A stretch of 64,000 nt of DNA from Gari tellinella (GCA_922989275.2 OV277861.1:46787623-46851622); one strand, 5' to 3'. Counted from the first letter of the stretch, positions 57,601 through 63,242 are shown. Translations and numbers: made by a program. The notes: generated by a model from the sequence alone, not told the origin.

Positions 57601-60600
57601 CCAATAAAAATGTCATGATAGTACAAATCTATTAATTTGATGAAAAAAGGGACATTTCATCAATTCCCTAAAACGCCCAGTCATTACGCGTAATCCCTAA
57701 AAAGTTGAGGGATTATGCATAATCCCTGATTACACTTAATCCCTGTAACATATACATGGATACTGACACATGATATTATAATTTACCTAGTGTTCAAGTT
57801 ACCTAATATGGAATATACACTGCCATCGAAGCTCTCATCCCATATTGAATTTACTGACAGTTACATATTGTGCAATGGCAAACAGTGTAGACCCAGATCA
57901 GAGGGCTCCTATAGCAGTCCTTCTGATCTAGATCTATACTATTTGCATAGGACAAATTTACTCTTCACATATACACTGTTTGCAAATGAAATGTATATTC
58001 GTCACTAAGGGTCATTGAGTTATATTACATGCATTTCTGTGCTCGTCTTTCCCAGTACTTAACCCATTACCCCATAGCTTTATTCTTGTTTTCAAGATGG
58101 TTAACCATTTAAAGCAGGATGAAAAAAAAGCAGAATGCGCCTTAAGGCGCATTCTGCTTTACTTCCAGCCTGCTTTAAGCTATCATCGTTTAGAATAAAG
58201 AAAATATTTCTAACGATATATATACATGACATTGTTAAGCGGAACTATTTTCTTCAGTGGAAGAATAAATCAAAGGCGTAAAAGGCATATTTATGGGGTA
58301 AAGGGTTAAGACAACTGTTTTATGAATTTTTCAGCTGAGAACAGAAAGATCTTGCATGAACAGGAGACAGAGAAGATGTTGATTCATTTGTTGAGCCACG
58401 AGGCACAGGACGTACAGATGTCAGCGGCACAGGCTCTTGCCATCATGGCTGAAAACCTGGTGAGCCGAGACTCCATCAGAGAGTGGGGTAAGCAAATGCA
58501 TGACTTTATCACAAAATTTGCGGTGACATAAAGCCATTGTGTAATATCATAATCCACTAGTGGAATATCCTTTTTTGGGTCCCGGTCCAACCTGTTCGTC
58601 CAAAAGCACTGCATGTAGCGGGACGCCAAATAACATCACGTTTTGGCGGAAAATCTATATAGCGGAGGGTCTAAAAACTTCGGCTTCAATCAATTTAATA
58701 GGTGTTTAAACTTGTTATGTGAATCTCACATTCGTGCTCATTATTTATAATTTTTAATAAACTCGTTGACTAAAATGAATATGACGTTCGCCAAGGCTTG
58801 CATCATATTATTTTAGTCAACTCGTTCATTAAAAATGATAAATAATGAGCACTCATACAAGATCCTCTATTTATATAACATTTGTAAACAGTTTTGATCC
58901 AAATCAGACATTGAGTAACTCAGCATATTGCGTGTCTGTACATCTGTACGCACCAAGGTCATGCAAACTTTACATGCTTATACACCTTAGTACAGCATGT
59001 TACATTGCAGTTTAAGAACCTTGAATTTGACCTTGACCTCTGTTACCTAGATTAAGTTTTTGAGTTTTGGTTGTTTGTGGACCTAACATTGTAGCTAGGG
59101 TCACACAACTTTACACCAATGAAATGTTTACATTAATGGTCAAGCATACAGCGAGGCTTCCATGTTCTACAAATATTTCTAGTTCTGAATAAATTATCAG
59201 TGTTGAAATGGAATTAAGTCCTTAACTTCTAACTAATGTTTACCTTATATCCATTTCTGTTCTTCTGTCTAATATTTAACTCTGTTAATACAGCGCTCCC
59301 TCTCTACTACGACACCCAATGGGAGACAAAAATATGTGCGTTGTTCAGAGGGAGTCGTTCTAGGGAGGGAAATTGGCTTGAATCCAGATCAGACACCGCA
59401 TTACGTGGCATCTGATCTGGATTCAAGCTGTTTGCCACTTGCATTATGTTTTTTTTTTCTGTCAAAATGTCTCGTATGTAAATTTGAGAAAAACAGCAGA
59501 CAAAAAATTTAAGTAGACTATATTGTAGCCGTGAAAAGGATGGACATGATTATATTGTTTTTGGAATTGCGGCAATGGTCTTTATAAGGAGGGAACCGTT
59601 GTTGGGAGGGGCTGTTGTAGAGAGGGAACACTGTATATCTATCTCAGTAAGATTTCCAAACTATAAAGTGTTGTGTATTTTGCCATTGACAGAGGGTTTT
59701 CCTCCCCTGGTTAAGATGCTGAGTTCAGATAATGGAGCTGTGAAGGAAGCGTCTACACTAGCCTTGGCTAACCTGTCCACTGCCAACAGTACCAACTGCC
59801 AGTAAGTTAACCCATTACCCCATAAATATGCCTTTTTACGCCTTTAATTTGTTCCTCCTCTGAAGAAAATAGGTCCACTTTATGCATTTATGAATAAGCT
59901 TCATAAGAAATACCTTCTTTATCCTGTAGGTTTTAGCTTAAAGCAGGCTGAAAGTAAAGCAGAATGCGCTTAAAGGCACATTTTGCTTTACTTTCAACCT
60001 GCTTTAAGTGATCACCTACCTTCAATACTAGAAAAAGGTAAAAGCGTCCTTTAGCCATTAACCCTTTCCTCCCTGAAACCCCAAATGGACAATTTTAATT
60101 TTCAATTGAGTCTAGTCCATTTTTGGAGCCCTCTGATCAGGGTCAACACTGTTTGCATAGGACAAGTGTACTCCTCACATGTACGCCATTTGCAAATGAT
60201 GCATATTATGCGTGACTATAGGGTTTAAAGAGTTAAGGCCCATTATGGAAAGGAAAGGGTTAACAAACCTTTTTTGTTTTGTGTAAGGCAAAATATAATG
60301 AGATATACTTTAATAAATCACAGAATAACGTATTAAGCATAAAATATTGATATGAAAAATACAGCGCTCCCTCTCTTCAACGGCCCTCCCAACAATGACT
60401 CCCTCCTTTCACCGACCTCTGTCGCAGTTCCCTAAACAGTACAATTAGGGTCTAACATTTTAAAGTTGCAATGTAGTCTGCTTATAGTTGTCGTCTGCTG
60501 TTTTTCTCAAAGTAACATAATTGGCATTTTGACAGAAAAACACTTGATGCGGAGTGACAAACAGCTTGAATCCAGATCAGACGCCGCATTACGCGGCGTC

Positions 60601-63218
60601 TGATCTTGATTCAAGCTGTTTGCAAATGTAAGCCAATTTCCCTCCCTATAACAACTCCCTCCGAACAGCGCACAACATTTCTGTCTCCCAATGGATGTCT
60701 TTGTAGAGAGGGAACGCTATAACATGATTGTTAATTTTACAGAGAGATCCAAAACCTTAATGGTATTGAGCCGTTGATCAACTGTTTGGTGGACCCTAGA
60801 GAGGAGGCTGTAGCCAATGCAGCATGTGTTCTTACTAACCTCGCCCAAATAGAGAATCTCCGGGCTGATGCCCAAAGTAAAGGAGTGGTGAGAGCCCTGA
60901 TTGAGCCCCTAAACTCCAGGTAAGACAGAAGTGTCCAATAGAATTTAGTCTAACTTGTATTACAGTGACTTTTTGAAAATACATACAGAGGTGATGAATC
61001 AAGTTCAGTCAACCTCTCCCATATCTCAGTGATAATTTTAGAAATCAAAAGAATGAGTCCTCTGGATGCACATTCTGTAAAACAATGAGTCCTTGAGACA
61101 AACATTGAGTCCTTGAGGGGAAAAATTAAATCCAATATCCCATCTAGTTTTGAAGACAGGTGACCACTCAAAGCAGGTTGAAAGTAAAGCAGAATGTGCC
61201 ATAAGGCACATTCTGTTTTACTTTCAACCTGCTTTAAGGTACTTCGCATATGCGCGTAGTTTCCATACGATTGTTATGAAACTTTTCATGAAGAATGATA
61301 ATAGCCTAAGAAACAATGTGTGTAAATATAGGCAAAATTTATCGTGTGGTTTGTCTTTAAGGTCTTTTTTCTGACAAAAACCTAGAATTTTGATGATTTT
61401 ATTTTTCTTAAAAATGAATAAAGCTAATGACTATAATTCTCACCCAATAAGTAGTCCACAACATTCATTACAAGAAAAGCTAAAAACATTTTGAATAAAG
61501 GTGTTCAGAAAGATGTTATCAGCTATTTAAATTTTGCAAAATGCTAAAAAATTGAATTACAAAAAACTGACTCATTCAATGTATATTTGTTTTCATTTTA
61601 TTCAAATATATGGTTGATGAACTAGTCAGTCTGAAAAAATTAGAAAATATTACAGTCAGGATTTGTTGTAATAACATATTTTCTTATTAAAATGTGGGAA
61701 ATTTGTTGTTTTGATACAGTTACCTACCTTAGAATTAAAACTTTGTCATTAAAATGCATTATTTTTTATTCATGGACTTGCATACAAGGTTTATTATATT
61801 GTTTTAACATAATTATAATGGGCAATATCGATCTTGAAAAGGTTAGCGTATTGATAAGCTTCAATGTGTGGCTTTATAGTTCGATCAAATCGTTTACATG
61901 TATACCGATTTAATTGACTTGTAAGTCATTAAACTAAAACGTACAGGTAAGTGGACATATACTTGGACCGTAAACATCACTAGTTCTAATCAAAGAAGAC
62001 TAAACATAACATGTCTCTTGATTACTGCGTTATGGATTGACAAGTCAATAAATCGGACACTAAAAGAAATATTTTGGATCGGATGGGTCTCGAACCTATG
62101 ACCTTTTGATTGCTAGTCAACCACTATGCTAACTGCGCTATGAAGGATTATACTAATTCGTATCAACATTTCCTTTATATAAATTTTCTAGTATAAACAC
62201 GTACAAAAACAGTCTGTGCCGTCAAGACGCATATCCGCTCGCCCGCACGACCGACTTCCGGTAGCCAAAGGCCTTAAGCTACTTTTTTCTTATGCGTAAT
62301 AGGTTAATAAAGTCCATCTAGTTTTGAAGATAGGTGACCACTTAAAGCAGGTTGAAAGTAAAGCAGAATGGCACATTCTGTTTTACTTTCAACCTGCTTT
62401 AAGCTACTATTTTCTTATGAGTAATAGTTTAATAAAGGCCAGAAAAGCTATGTGTCCATTGGACTCGCAACTTTTTAAATAATGAGTCCCTGGCAAATAT
62501 AATGAGTATAGGACTCACAGGTAAAATTATCACTGTGTCTACGATTCGACTTTTGCAGATCTACTGGAAATTTGCGGAAATTCGCAAACTTGATGAGAAG
62601 TAGTCAGTAGTTTTGAGGATGTACATAGGTGTGGAAGAAAACTTATTATAAAGTCAAATATGTAGTGTTAAAAAAGAAGCAAATGCTCTAACTTTGGATT
62701 TTCCAAGACAATGAACTCTTTCAAGGATAAACTGTAATGAGTAAGAATCAAAACTATATAGATATCTAGATATTTGCAATATTTTGTATTTAAACCCTTA
62801 CAATGTTGAATTTACCAATCAGAGTGGATTCCTCTATTTTCTGCCATTTAACCAATTTACATCAGGATTTGTTTAAAAAAAAATTCAAAGTATGACAACC
62901 AGTGTAGAGTCAGATCAGAGGGCTCCTTGAAGGAGCCCTCTGATCTGGCTCTTTACTGTTTGCAATAGATGTATATTTCCTGTAAGAAGAAAGTTGGTTT
63001 AACCAATTAAGCCATACTGACTCATATTGATGCATTGCGCAATATTCTCATACTGACTCGTTTTGATGCACTTTAATCCACTAGCCTGTATTGAGATAAG
63101 CATTGATAATCAGTTAATGGGTTTAACATTTCATTTTGATTCCAGAAACACAACTGTTCAGAGCAAAACAGCTTTAGCTGTGGCAGCTTTTGTATGTGAT
63201 GCAGATTCCAGAGAAAAT
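39557..63218 (+). CDS. ARMC3: Armadillo repeat-containing protein 3 (partial, spliced)
   Basis: Fourteen exons join in frame to 545 codons (527 without the cassette exon), open at the right edge. The N-terminus MGKKVKKDEKPPPDDV, then ESRQAATVVLML, and blocks such as EDKIVRRNA, HEFSALAMSNMA, LHEQETEK and SDNGAVKEASTLALANL, correspond in order to vertebrate ARMC3 as I remember it. The protein is a run of ARM helices with repeated L-x-x-L and N-A-A-x-x-L patterns, so it should form a right-handed superhelix for protein binding. ARMC3 is linked to sperm flagella and ciliated cells in vertebrates, and the biochemical role is unsettled. A Gly/Lys/Ser-rich linker (exons 8-9) interrupts the ARM array and is absent from the human protein. 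The vertebrate protein is roughly 870 residues, so about 40% lies beyond the window. Introns are full of MITEs. Confidence 0.93.
39605..39966. other. Intron 1, unique part
   Basis: T-rich intron sequence. Open reading from exon 1 into it is simply read-through past the donor. Confidence 0.6.
39967..40115. mobile_element. TTAA-type repeat 'CCATACTGACTC', copy 1
   Basis: TTAACCCATTAAGCCATACT … TATTGAGATAAGCATTGATA. Copy 2 is at 62999-63122, next to exon 13. A tandem CATACTGACTCATT motif lies inside. Confidence 0.65.
40150..40443. mobile_element. MITE family A with duplicated left end
   Basis: The left terminus occurs twice (CCCTTCACCCTATAGCCTGT at 40150, CCCATTACCCCACAGCCTGT at 40200), followed by one core and the right end TATGTGGTAATGGG. 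Confidence 0.8.
40590..40652. repeat. D-type palindromic core
   Basis: AGCCAGATCAGAGGACTCCC / GAAGCCCTCTGATCAGGGT, with the flank CTGCACGATTTGTC. Confidence 0.7.
40754..41001. mobile_element. MITE family A copy next to exon 2
   Basis: TTAA on both sides, CCCATTACTCTATAGCCTG … GGGGTAATGG. Its right end is 35 bases from exon 2, so the branch-point region overlaps or directly follows the element. Confidence 0.88.
41037..41154 (+). CDS. ARMC3: ARMC3 exon 2
   Basis: Acceptor TTTTACAG, donor GTGAGT. It encodes FDTILVESRQAATVVLMLSS to FVDK and leaves one base (Cys codon split with exon 3). This is the first ARM repeat. Confidence 0.95.
41155..41465. other. Intron 2, unique part
   Basis: No repeat or gene recognised. 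Confidence 0.5.
41466..41758 (+). mobile_element. tRNA-derived SINE with Meta-type central motif
   Basis: The head is GGCGGTGGTCCAGTGGTAGG … GGTTCAAGCCC (boxes A and B). The body has CACCCAGGTGAATTAAATGG GTACC, and the tail is AATAAACCCATGCC. The central motif is shared by SINEs of many molluscs and other animals. A second copy is at 48797-49117. Confidence 0.8.
41766..42010. mobile_element. MITE family A copy
   Basis: TTAA on both sides, CCCTTTACCCCATAGCCTA … AAGGGAAAGGG, with a near-perfect core (AGAATGCGCCTTAGGGCGCA). Confidence 0.9.
42015..42250. mobile_element. TTAA-type repeat related to 56763-56955
   Basis: It shares 'TAGTGTAGACTCTGATC', 'GACCAGGCA', 'AAAATGGACTAATCCAAT' and 'CATGGAAGAATCCACTGGG' with the repeat at 56763. 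Only half of a D-type core is left. It ends about 48 bases before exon 3. Confidence 0.65.
42298..42423 (+). CDS. ARMC3: ARMC3 exon 3
   Basis: Acceptor ATCAATAG, donor GTAAGT. It encodes DENKKQLLDLGAVEHLLVLL … RRNACMCIGVMTAH and leaves one base (Pro codon split). Confidence 0.95.
42500..43160 (-). repeat. Hairpin-ended repeat fragment split by a MITE A
   Basis: ATGACATCATTATGACATCA and the CATTTGCCAC … TGTGACACCATTCCTGTT end match the repeats at 44165-44770 and 48540-49510. A family A MITE (42908-43152, core AAAGCAGGTTGAAAGATAAA, GCCTTAAGGCACATTCTGC) has landed in it. Confidence 0.7.
43277..43348 (+). CDS. ARMC3: ARMC3 exon 4
   Basis: Acceptor TTGACAG, donor GTAAAT. It encodes EVRKYLRKQEATIPALVNLL APE and ends within a Glu codon. 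72 bases. Confidence 0.95.
43430..43621. mobile_element. MITE family F copy
   Basis: CAGTTGAACTTCGATATCTT … AAAGTTCGACTG, flanked by TA, with the central AAGTTAAAACTTGGC / GCCACATTTTAACTT. Confidence 0.88.
43657..43864. mobile_element. MITE family C copy
   Basis: TACAGTGAAACCTC … AGAGTTTTGACTGTA, core GAAAGCTCCTGTAGGAGCTTTC, and the shared A/C arm AGGTGACTGCTTAAAGCAGG. Confidence 0.88.
43870..43957. repeat. D-type palindromic core
   Basis: CAGTATAGACCCAGATCAGA … CAGGGTCTGCACTGTTTTCC, with the core arms worn. Confidence 0.6.
44165..44790 (-). repeat. Hairpin-ended (GACA)n repeat, - orientation
   Basis: Read on the - strand it ends with (AGACAG)n-like DNA, AACAATATGCCCCCGAC … GGGGGCATA and AAAA. 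It is the inverse layout of the 4581-5034 repeat. The inside has GTCATTTAGAGGTCATTTAG and a run of ATGACATC motifs. Confidence 0.7.
44910..45085 (+). CDS. ARMC3: ARMC3 exon 5
   Basis: Acceptor TCTGTTACAG, donor GTAAGA. It encodes DAVCHEFSALAMSNMATEFS to EALALLLM and ends in phase 0. Confidence 0.95.
45154..45346. mobile_element. MITE family B copy
   Basis: CAGGGCTCCAGATAAGGGG … CTTATCTGGAGCCCTG, with an intact core. Confidence 0.9.
45436..45492. repeat. D-type palindromic core (short)
   Basis: CAAACTGTGTAGACCCAGAT … GATCTGGGACTTCACTGTTT. The loop is reduced to GGCTCCTC. Confidence 0.65.
45867..46113. mobile_element. TTAA-type MITE with D core, longest frame
   Basis: Ends CTCATTATCCCCTGAGACTT … TCATTAGGACTCAATGAG lie between TTAA (45863-45866) and TTAA (46112-46115). 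The core CAGTGAAGTCTCTGATAAGA … CTAATCAGGGACTTCACTG is near perfect. A second motif pair, AGTGTACTCTTCACAGG / TACACTTT, follows. Related copies are at 50590 and 60060. Confidence 0.8.
46280..46406 (+). CDS. ARMC3: ARMC3 exon 6
   Basis: Acceptor TTACTCCAG, donor GTGAGT. It encodes DYQSRTAIREVDGLNPMVEL … LLALDRASQD and leaves one base of a Gly codon. Confidence 0.95.
46440..46660. other. Intron 6: partial repeat shared with 8820-9000
   Basis: TTAGGTTCTCTTGTGGATCA and CTTGGAATTCTGGGTAG match 8839-8900 (TTAGGTTCCCTTGCGGATCA, CTTGGAATTCTGCGTAG), followed here by half a D core (CCTCTGATCTGGGTCTACAC). So the 8820-9000 interval is part of a longer dispersed element. Confidence 0.6.
46667..46860. mobile_element. 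MITE family B copy, worn
   Basis: AAGGTTCCATATAAGAAGG … AGTTATCTTGAGCCCTG, core decayed (ACTCTTTAGAAGTTTGAGAC). Confidence 0.65.
47070..47132. repeat. D-type palindromic core, worn
   Basis: CATTTTGGATCCTGATCAGA … AGTCTGATCTGGATCTAATC. Confidence 0.6.
47272..47463. mobile_element. MITE family B copy next to exon 7
   Basis: ACATCTAGATAAGAGGGAG … CTTATCTGGAGACCTG, intact core CGTCTCGAAGAGACG. It ends 37 bases before exon 7. Confidence 0.85.
47501..47640 (+). CDS. ARMC3: ARMC3 exon 7
   Basis: Acceptor GCAATTTCAG, donor GTATAG. It encodes GENRTNLRELEAITKLIDFI … LEDVESLE, phase 0 at the end. Confidence 0.95.
47641..48160. other. Intron 7 with a worn PLE-like 3' end
   Basis: On the - strand about 47975-47915 reads …CCTTGAAAATGCCTAACAAC then AAAACGTCGGAGTATAAA, resembling the hammerhead 3' ends of Penelope-like elements with a mutated core. 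Otherwise it is unassigned. Confidence 0.3.
48165..48520 (+). repeat. Minisatellite, ~30-bp units
   Basis: Units of the type ATATTTATGATGAATACTGA plus TTACCATCCTC (or TTATCACCCT) repeat about 11 times with variation. The open frame over it (MNTDYHPHIF…) is only the repeat read in frame. Confidence 0.85.
48540..49515 (-). repeat. Hairpin-ended repeat copy 2, split by a SINE
   Basis: TATGCCTCTGCACGACTTAG and the following 300 bases match 44165 onward. The tail TGACATCATCATGACATCAA … TGTGACACCATTCTTGTT also matches. It ends about 44 bases before exon 8. Confidence 0.75.
48797..49117 (+). mobile_element. Meta-type SINE, 5'-truncated, nested
   Basis: Box B region (GTGAGTTCGATCCCCCGCC), the body CACCCAGGGGTTAAAATGGG and TACCTGTGAAGGG, and a tail near TTACTTTAAAT. 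It interrupts the hairpin-ended repeat at GGGAGATAAC, and the same motif resumes at about 49130. Confidence 0.75.
49559..49703 (+). CDS. ARMC3: ARMC3 exon 8
   Basis: Acceptor TCCTTTTTCAG, donor GTAAGT. It encodes LIKETGGLKRLVALITDQV then a charged/Gly-Lys-rich linker, PPDEEPKGGKGGADKGGKGS RAAKKSAKE, and leaves one base (T) of a Ser codon. The linker has no counterpart in vertebrate ARMC3 as I recall it. Confidence 0.93.
49914..50127. mobile_element. MITE family A copy
   Basis: TTTCCCCCATAGAAGCGCC … GGCTATGTGGTAAAGGG with TTAA at the right. The core is worn (AAGCAAAATGTGCCTTAAGG). Confidence 0.85.
50128..50589. other. Intron 8, unassigned
   Basis: No repeat match. A 91-codon open frame on + (50204-50479) looks like chance. 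Confidence 0.4.
50590..50842. mobile_element. TTAA-type MITE with D core
   Basis: Ends ACTCATTCACACCTGAAAC … ATCACAAGGGTTGAATCTGT. The body (TGGACAATTCCAATTTCAAA, TCACAGGTACACTGTTTG) matches 45867-46113. Confidence 0.7.
50988..51179. mobile_element. MITE family B copy
   Basis: CAGGACTCCAGATAAGGGG … CTTATCTGGAGCCCTG. TGATGT lies just outside both ends, which supports a hAT-like target duplication. Confidence 0.9.
51439..51789. mobile_element. MITE family E copy
   Basis: CAGCGCTCCCTATCTGC … TGTAGAGAGGGAACACTG with TA on both sides. The core is a D-type palindrome, AACAGCTTGAATCCAGATCA … GATCTGGATTCAAGCTGTTT. Other copies are at 59291 and 60362. Confidence 0.9.
51815..51935. mobile_element. 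MITE family C fragment
   Basis: Core AGAAAGCTCTTAAATGAGCT, arms ATAACAAGATAAAAT and GATCTTGCTTTAAGCTGC. Confidence 0.6.
51940..52133. mobile_element. MITE family B copy
   Basis: CAGGGTTCCAGATAAGGGG … CTTATCTGGGGCATTG, with core CGTCTCTTCGAGACA. It ends 61 bases before the cassette exon. Confidence 0.85.
52195..52248 (+). CDS. ARMC3: ARMC3 probable cassette exon 8b (54 nt)
   Basis: Acceptor GTTGTATTGTCAG before 52195 and strong donor GTAAGT at 52249. It has the same phase at both ends (1/1), so the exon can be used or skipped without a frame change. With the T of exon 8 and the CT of exon 9 it reads S-STLSQGSSTSSLNISSS-S, 18 residues rich in Ser. It lies in the middle of the disordered linker. 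No cDNA is available, so its use is inference from splice sites, phase and composition. Confidence 0.7.
52495..52565. repeat. D-type palindromic core, near perfect
   Basis: CAAACAGTTTGGAGCCTGAT … GTCTGATCTGTCTCCAAACT. The apical GGTTATCC is a short loop. Confidence 0.8.
52750..52972. mobile_element. MITE family A copy, left end lost
   Basis: GATAGGTGACCACTTAAACC … GCGTATTTATGGGGTTGTGG, core AGTAGAATGTGCCTTAAGGT. Confidence 0.8.
52973..53340. other. Intron 8b, unassigned
   Basis: No gene or repeat match seen. Confidence 0.4.
53341..54116 (+). mobile_element. Probable solo LTR (borders uncertain)
   Basis: A promoter-like TATATAAGG at about 53723, a polyadenylation-type AATAAACC at about 53967 and an ending CCCGTTACA at about 54114 suggest U3-R-U5 order. 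The U3 holds a 43-bp tandem repeat (53541-53645, CTTGCTGGTGTTGCTTAGGG). No internal retroelement sequence adjoins, and I could not find a target duplication. Confidence 0.45.
54240..54370. mobile_element. MITE family C fragment
   Basis: GAAAAGCAGAAAGCTCCTAG and CAATCACCTGCCTTACACAT. The right core arm is lost. Confidence 0.5.
54449..54654. mobile_element. MITE family C copy, complete
   Basis: TACAGTAAAACGTCGCTATT … AGAGAGGTTTTACTGTA, core GAAAGCTCCTAAAGGAGCTTTC. It is nearly identical to the copy at 2566-2770. Confidence 0.9.
54655..54971. other. Intron 8b, unassigned
   Basis: Its last part (ACACTGCCATAAGTTGACAT) is shared with 11100, so it belongs to a larger unit with the truncated MITE that follows. 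Confidence 0.4.
54972..55085. mobile_element. MITE family A, truncated, within a shared larger unit
   Basis: CCCCATAGCCTGTTTCTAG and half a core. The flanks GACATGAAAAATCCTAAGAT and GATTTAGGAAAAATCCGGAG match 11115 and 11320, so a ~220-bp block including the MITE was copied as a unit. Confidence 0.7.
55198..55268. repeat. D-type palindromic core, worn
   Basis: AAACAGTGTAGATCAAGACC … GGTTTTTACTGTTTGCAATG. Confidence 0.55.
55325..56714. mobile_element. 1.4-kb foldback element with ~300-bp imperfect TIRs
   Basis: The left end TTTAACCCACAGGTTTTCGG … GCTATGAC and right end GTCATAGCCAACGGGCCGAA … GGTTTAACC are inverted. Further in, TTGTCATTTTGTCATTTTTG / GACAAAATGACAGGGTTGGG also pair. Both ends carry homopolymer runs (C at about 55364-55382, G at about 56650-56663). 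An inner element sits in the middle. Confidence 0.7.
55952..56184. mobile_element. Inner ~230-bp inverted-repeat element
   Basis: TTGGTCGTATTCGAATCA at 55953 and its perfect complement ending near 56184. A second pair, CGAATCATCGAGTTTGTT / GATGATTCGAATAGAACTTG, lies inside. It is nested in the foldback element. Confidence 0.65.
56763..56955. mobile_element. TTAA-type repeat with half D core
   Basis: CCCATTTGTGCCCACGATCC … ACTGGGTATAAATGGG between TTAA on both sides. The core is cut (GATCAGACGCCGCATAATGC with no right arm). Confidence 0.75.
57100..57216 (+). CDS. ARMC3: ARMC3 exon 9
   Basis: Acceptor TATTTTCAG, donor GTATGT. It encodes KKQESADSAEPPSGEAIIPT LPDVKMCAAKAIARSARN and leaves one base of an Ala codon. 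The linker ends here and ARM repeats resume. Confidence 0.95.
57248..57752. mobile_element. 505-bp inverted-repeat element
   Basis: TGTTACAGGATTTAAGTGTA ATCAGGG at the left and CCCTGATTACACTTAATCCC TGTAACA at the right, flanked by TA-rich DNA. The subterminal 'ATCCCT' motif is repeated several times. There is no transposase. Confidence 0.75.
57878..57950. repeat. D-type palindromic core
   Basis: AAACAGTGTAGACCCAGATC … GATCTAGATCTATACTATTT, followed by GCATAGGACAAATTTACTC as in the longer D elements. Confidence 0.7.
58063..58305. mobile_element. MITE family A copy next to exon 10
   Basis: TTAA on both sides, CCCATTACCCCATAGCTTT … ATGGGGTAAAGGG, core AGAATGCGCCTTAAGGCGCA. It ends 29 bases before exon 10. 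Confidence 0.9.
58335..58487 (+). CDS. ARMC3: ARMC3 exon 10
   Basis: Acceptor GAATTTTTCAG, donor GTAAGC. It encodes ENRKILHEQETEKMLIHLLS … SRDSIREW and leaves one base of a Glu codon. Confidence 0.95.
58735..58853. mobile_element. 119-bp palindromic element
   Basis: GTGCTCATTATTTATAATTT TTAAT … and its complement ATGATAAATAATGAGCAC, with an inner pair CTCGTTGACTAAAAT / ATTTTAGTCAACTCGTT. It is seen once. Confidence 0.75.
58854..59290. other. Intron 10, unassigned
   Basis: A fragment of a D core lies at about 58888 (AAACAGTTTTGATCCAAATC). Nothing else is recognised. Confidence 0.4.
59291..59633. mobile_element. MITE family E copy
   Basis: CAGCGCTCCCTCTCTACTAC … GTAGAGAGGGAACACTG, with TA on both sides and a D-type core GAATCCAGATCAGACACCGC. 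It ends 59 bases before exon 11. Confidence 0.9.
59693..59801 (+). CDS. ARMC3: ARMC3 exon 11
   Basis: Acceptor GCCATTGACAG, donor GTAAGT. It encodes GFPPLVKMLSSDNGAVKEAS TLALANLSTANSTNC and leaves two bases of a Gln codon. The last donor base (T, +6) is the first T of the TTAA of the MITE that follows. Confidence 0.95.
59811..60045. mobile_element. MITE family A inserted at the exon 11 donor
   Basis: CCCATTACCCCATAAATATG … starts right after TTAA at 59807-59810. The right terminus is lost after AATACTAGAAAAAGG. The core is AGAATGCGCTTAAAGGCACA. Confidence 0.85.
60060..60235. mobile_element. TTAA-type MITE with half D core
   Basis: CCCTTTCCTCCCTGAAACCC … ATAGGGTTTAAAGAG. The body is TGGACAATTTTAATTTTCAA and the right half of the D core is GAGCCCTCTGATCAGGGTCA. 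It relates to 45867 and 50590. Confidence 0.7.
60362..60719. mobile_element. MITE family E copy, opposite orientation, next to exon 12
   Basis: CAGCGCTCCCTCTCTTCAAC … GTAGAGAGGGAACGCT. The D-type core is near perfect (CAGCTTGAATCCAGATCAGA, CGCCGCATTACGCGGCG). It ends 23 bases before exon 12. Confidence 0.88.
60743..60919 (+). CDS. ARMC3: ARMC3 exon 12
   Basis: Acceptor TAATTTTACAG, donor GTAAGA. It encodes EIQNLNGIEPLINCLVDPRE … VVRALIEPLNS and leaves two bases of an Arg codon. Confidence 0.95.
61141..61241. mobile_element. MITE family A core fragment
   Basis: CTAGTTTTGAAGACAGGTGA then a perfect palindromic core (AGCAGAATGTGCCATAAGGC). The outer ends are missing. A similar core-only copy lies at 62318-62405. 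Confidence 0.75.
61245..62070. other. Intron 12, unassigned
   Basis: AT-rich, no repeat match in the window, no convincing ORF. Confidence 0.4.
62076..62149 (-). repeat. tRNA-like sequence (tRNA-Ala-AGC-like), probably SINE head
   Basis: On the - strand: ATAGCGCAGTTAGCATAGTG (box A region), TTGACTAGCAATCAA (anticodon stem-loop with AGC), GGTTCGAGACC (box B). The acceptor ends do not pair well, so it is more likely a SINE head or tRNA pseudogene. Confidence 0.5.
62318..62405. mobile_element. MITE family A core fragment
   Basis: CTAGTTTTGAAGATAGGTGA and a shortened core (AGCAGAATGGCACATTCTG). The flanks (CTACTTTTTTCTTATGCGTA / CTACTATTTTCTTATGAGTA) are duplicated on its two sides. Confidence 0.7.
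62406..62895. other. Intron 12, unassigned
   Basis: It shares 'GAGTCCCTGGC'/'AATGAGTC' wording with 61040-61110, perhaps a diverged duplicate. No gene is seen. Confidence 0.35.
62896..62966. repeat. D-type palindromic core, near perfect
   Basis: AACCAGTGTAGAGTCAGATC, AGAGGGCTCCTTGAAGGAGC and CCTCTGATCTGGCTCTTTAC form a hairpin of about 55 nt. Confidence 0.8.
62999..63122. mobile_element. TTAA-type repeat 'CCATACTGACTC', copy 2, next to exon 13
   Basis: TTAACCAATTAAGCCATACT … TTGAGATAAGCATTGATAAT CAG. It is related to 39967-40115. It ends about 20 bases before exon 13. Confidence 0.7.
63146..63218 (+). CDS. ARMC3: ARMC3 exon 13 (last in the window)
   Basis: Acceptor TTTTGATTCCAG, donor GTAAGT. 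It encodes NTTVQSKTALAVAAFVCDAD SREN in phase 0. Further exons lie to the right of the window. Confidence 0.95.
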
Positions 63219-63242
63219 GTAAGTCACATGTAAATATTATGT

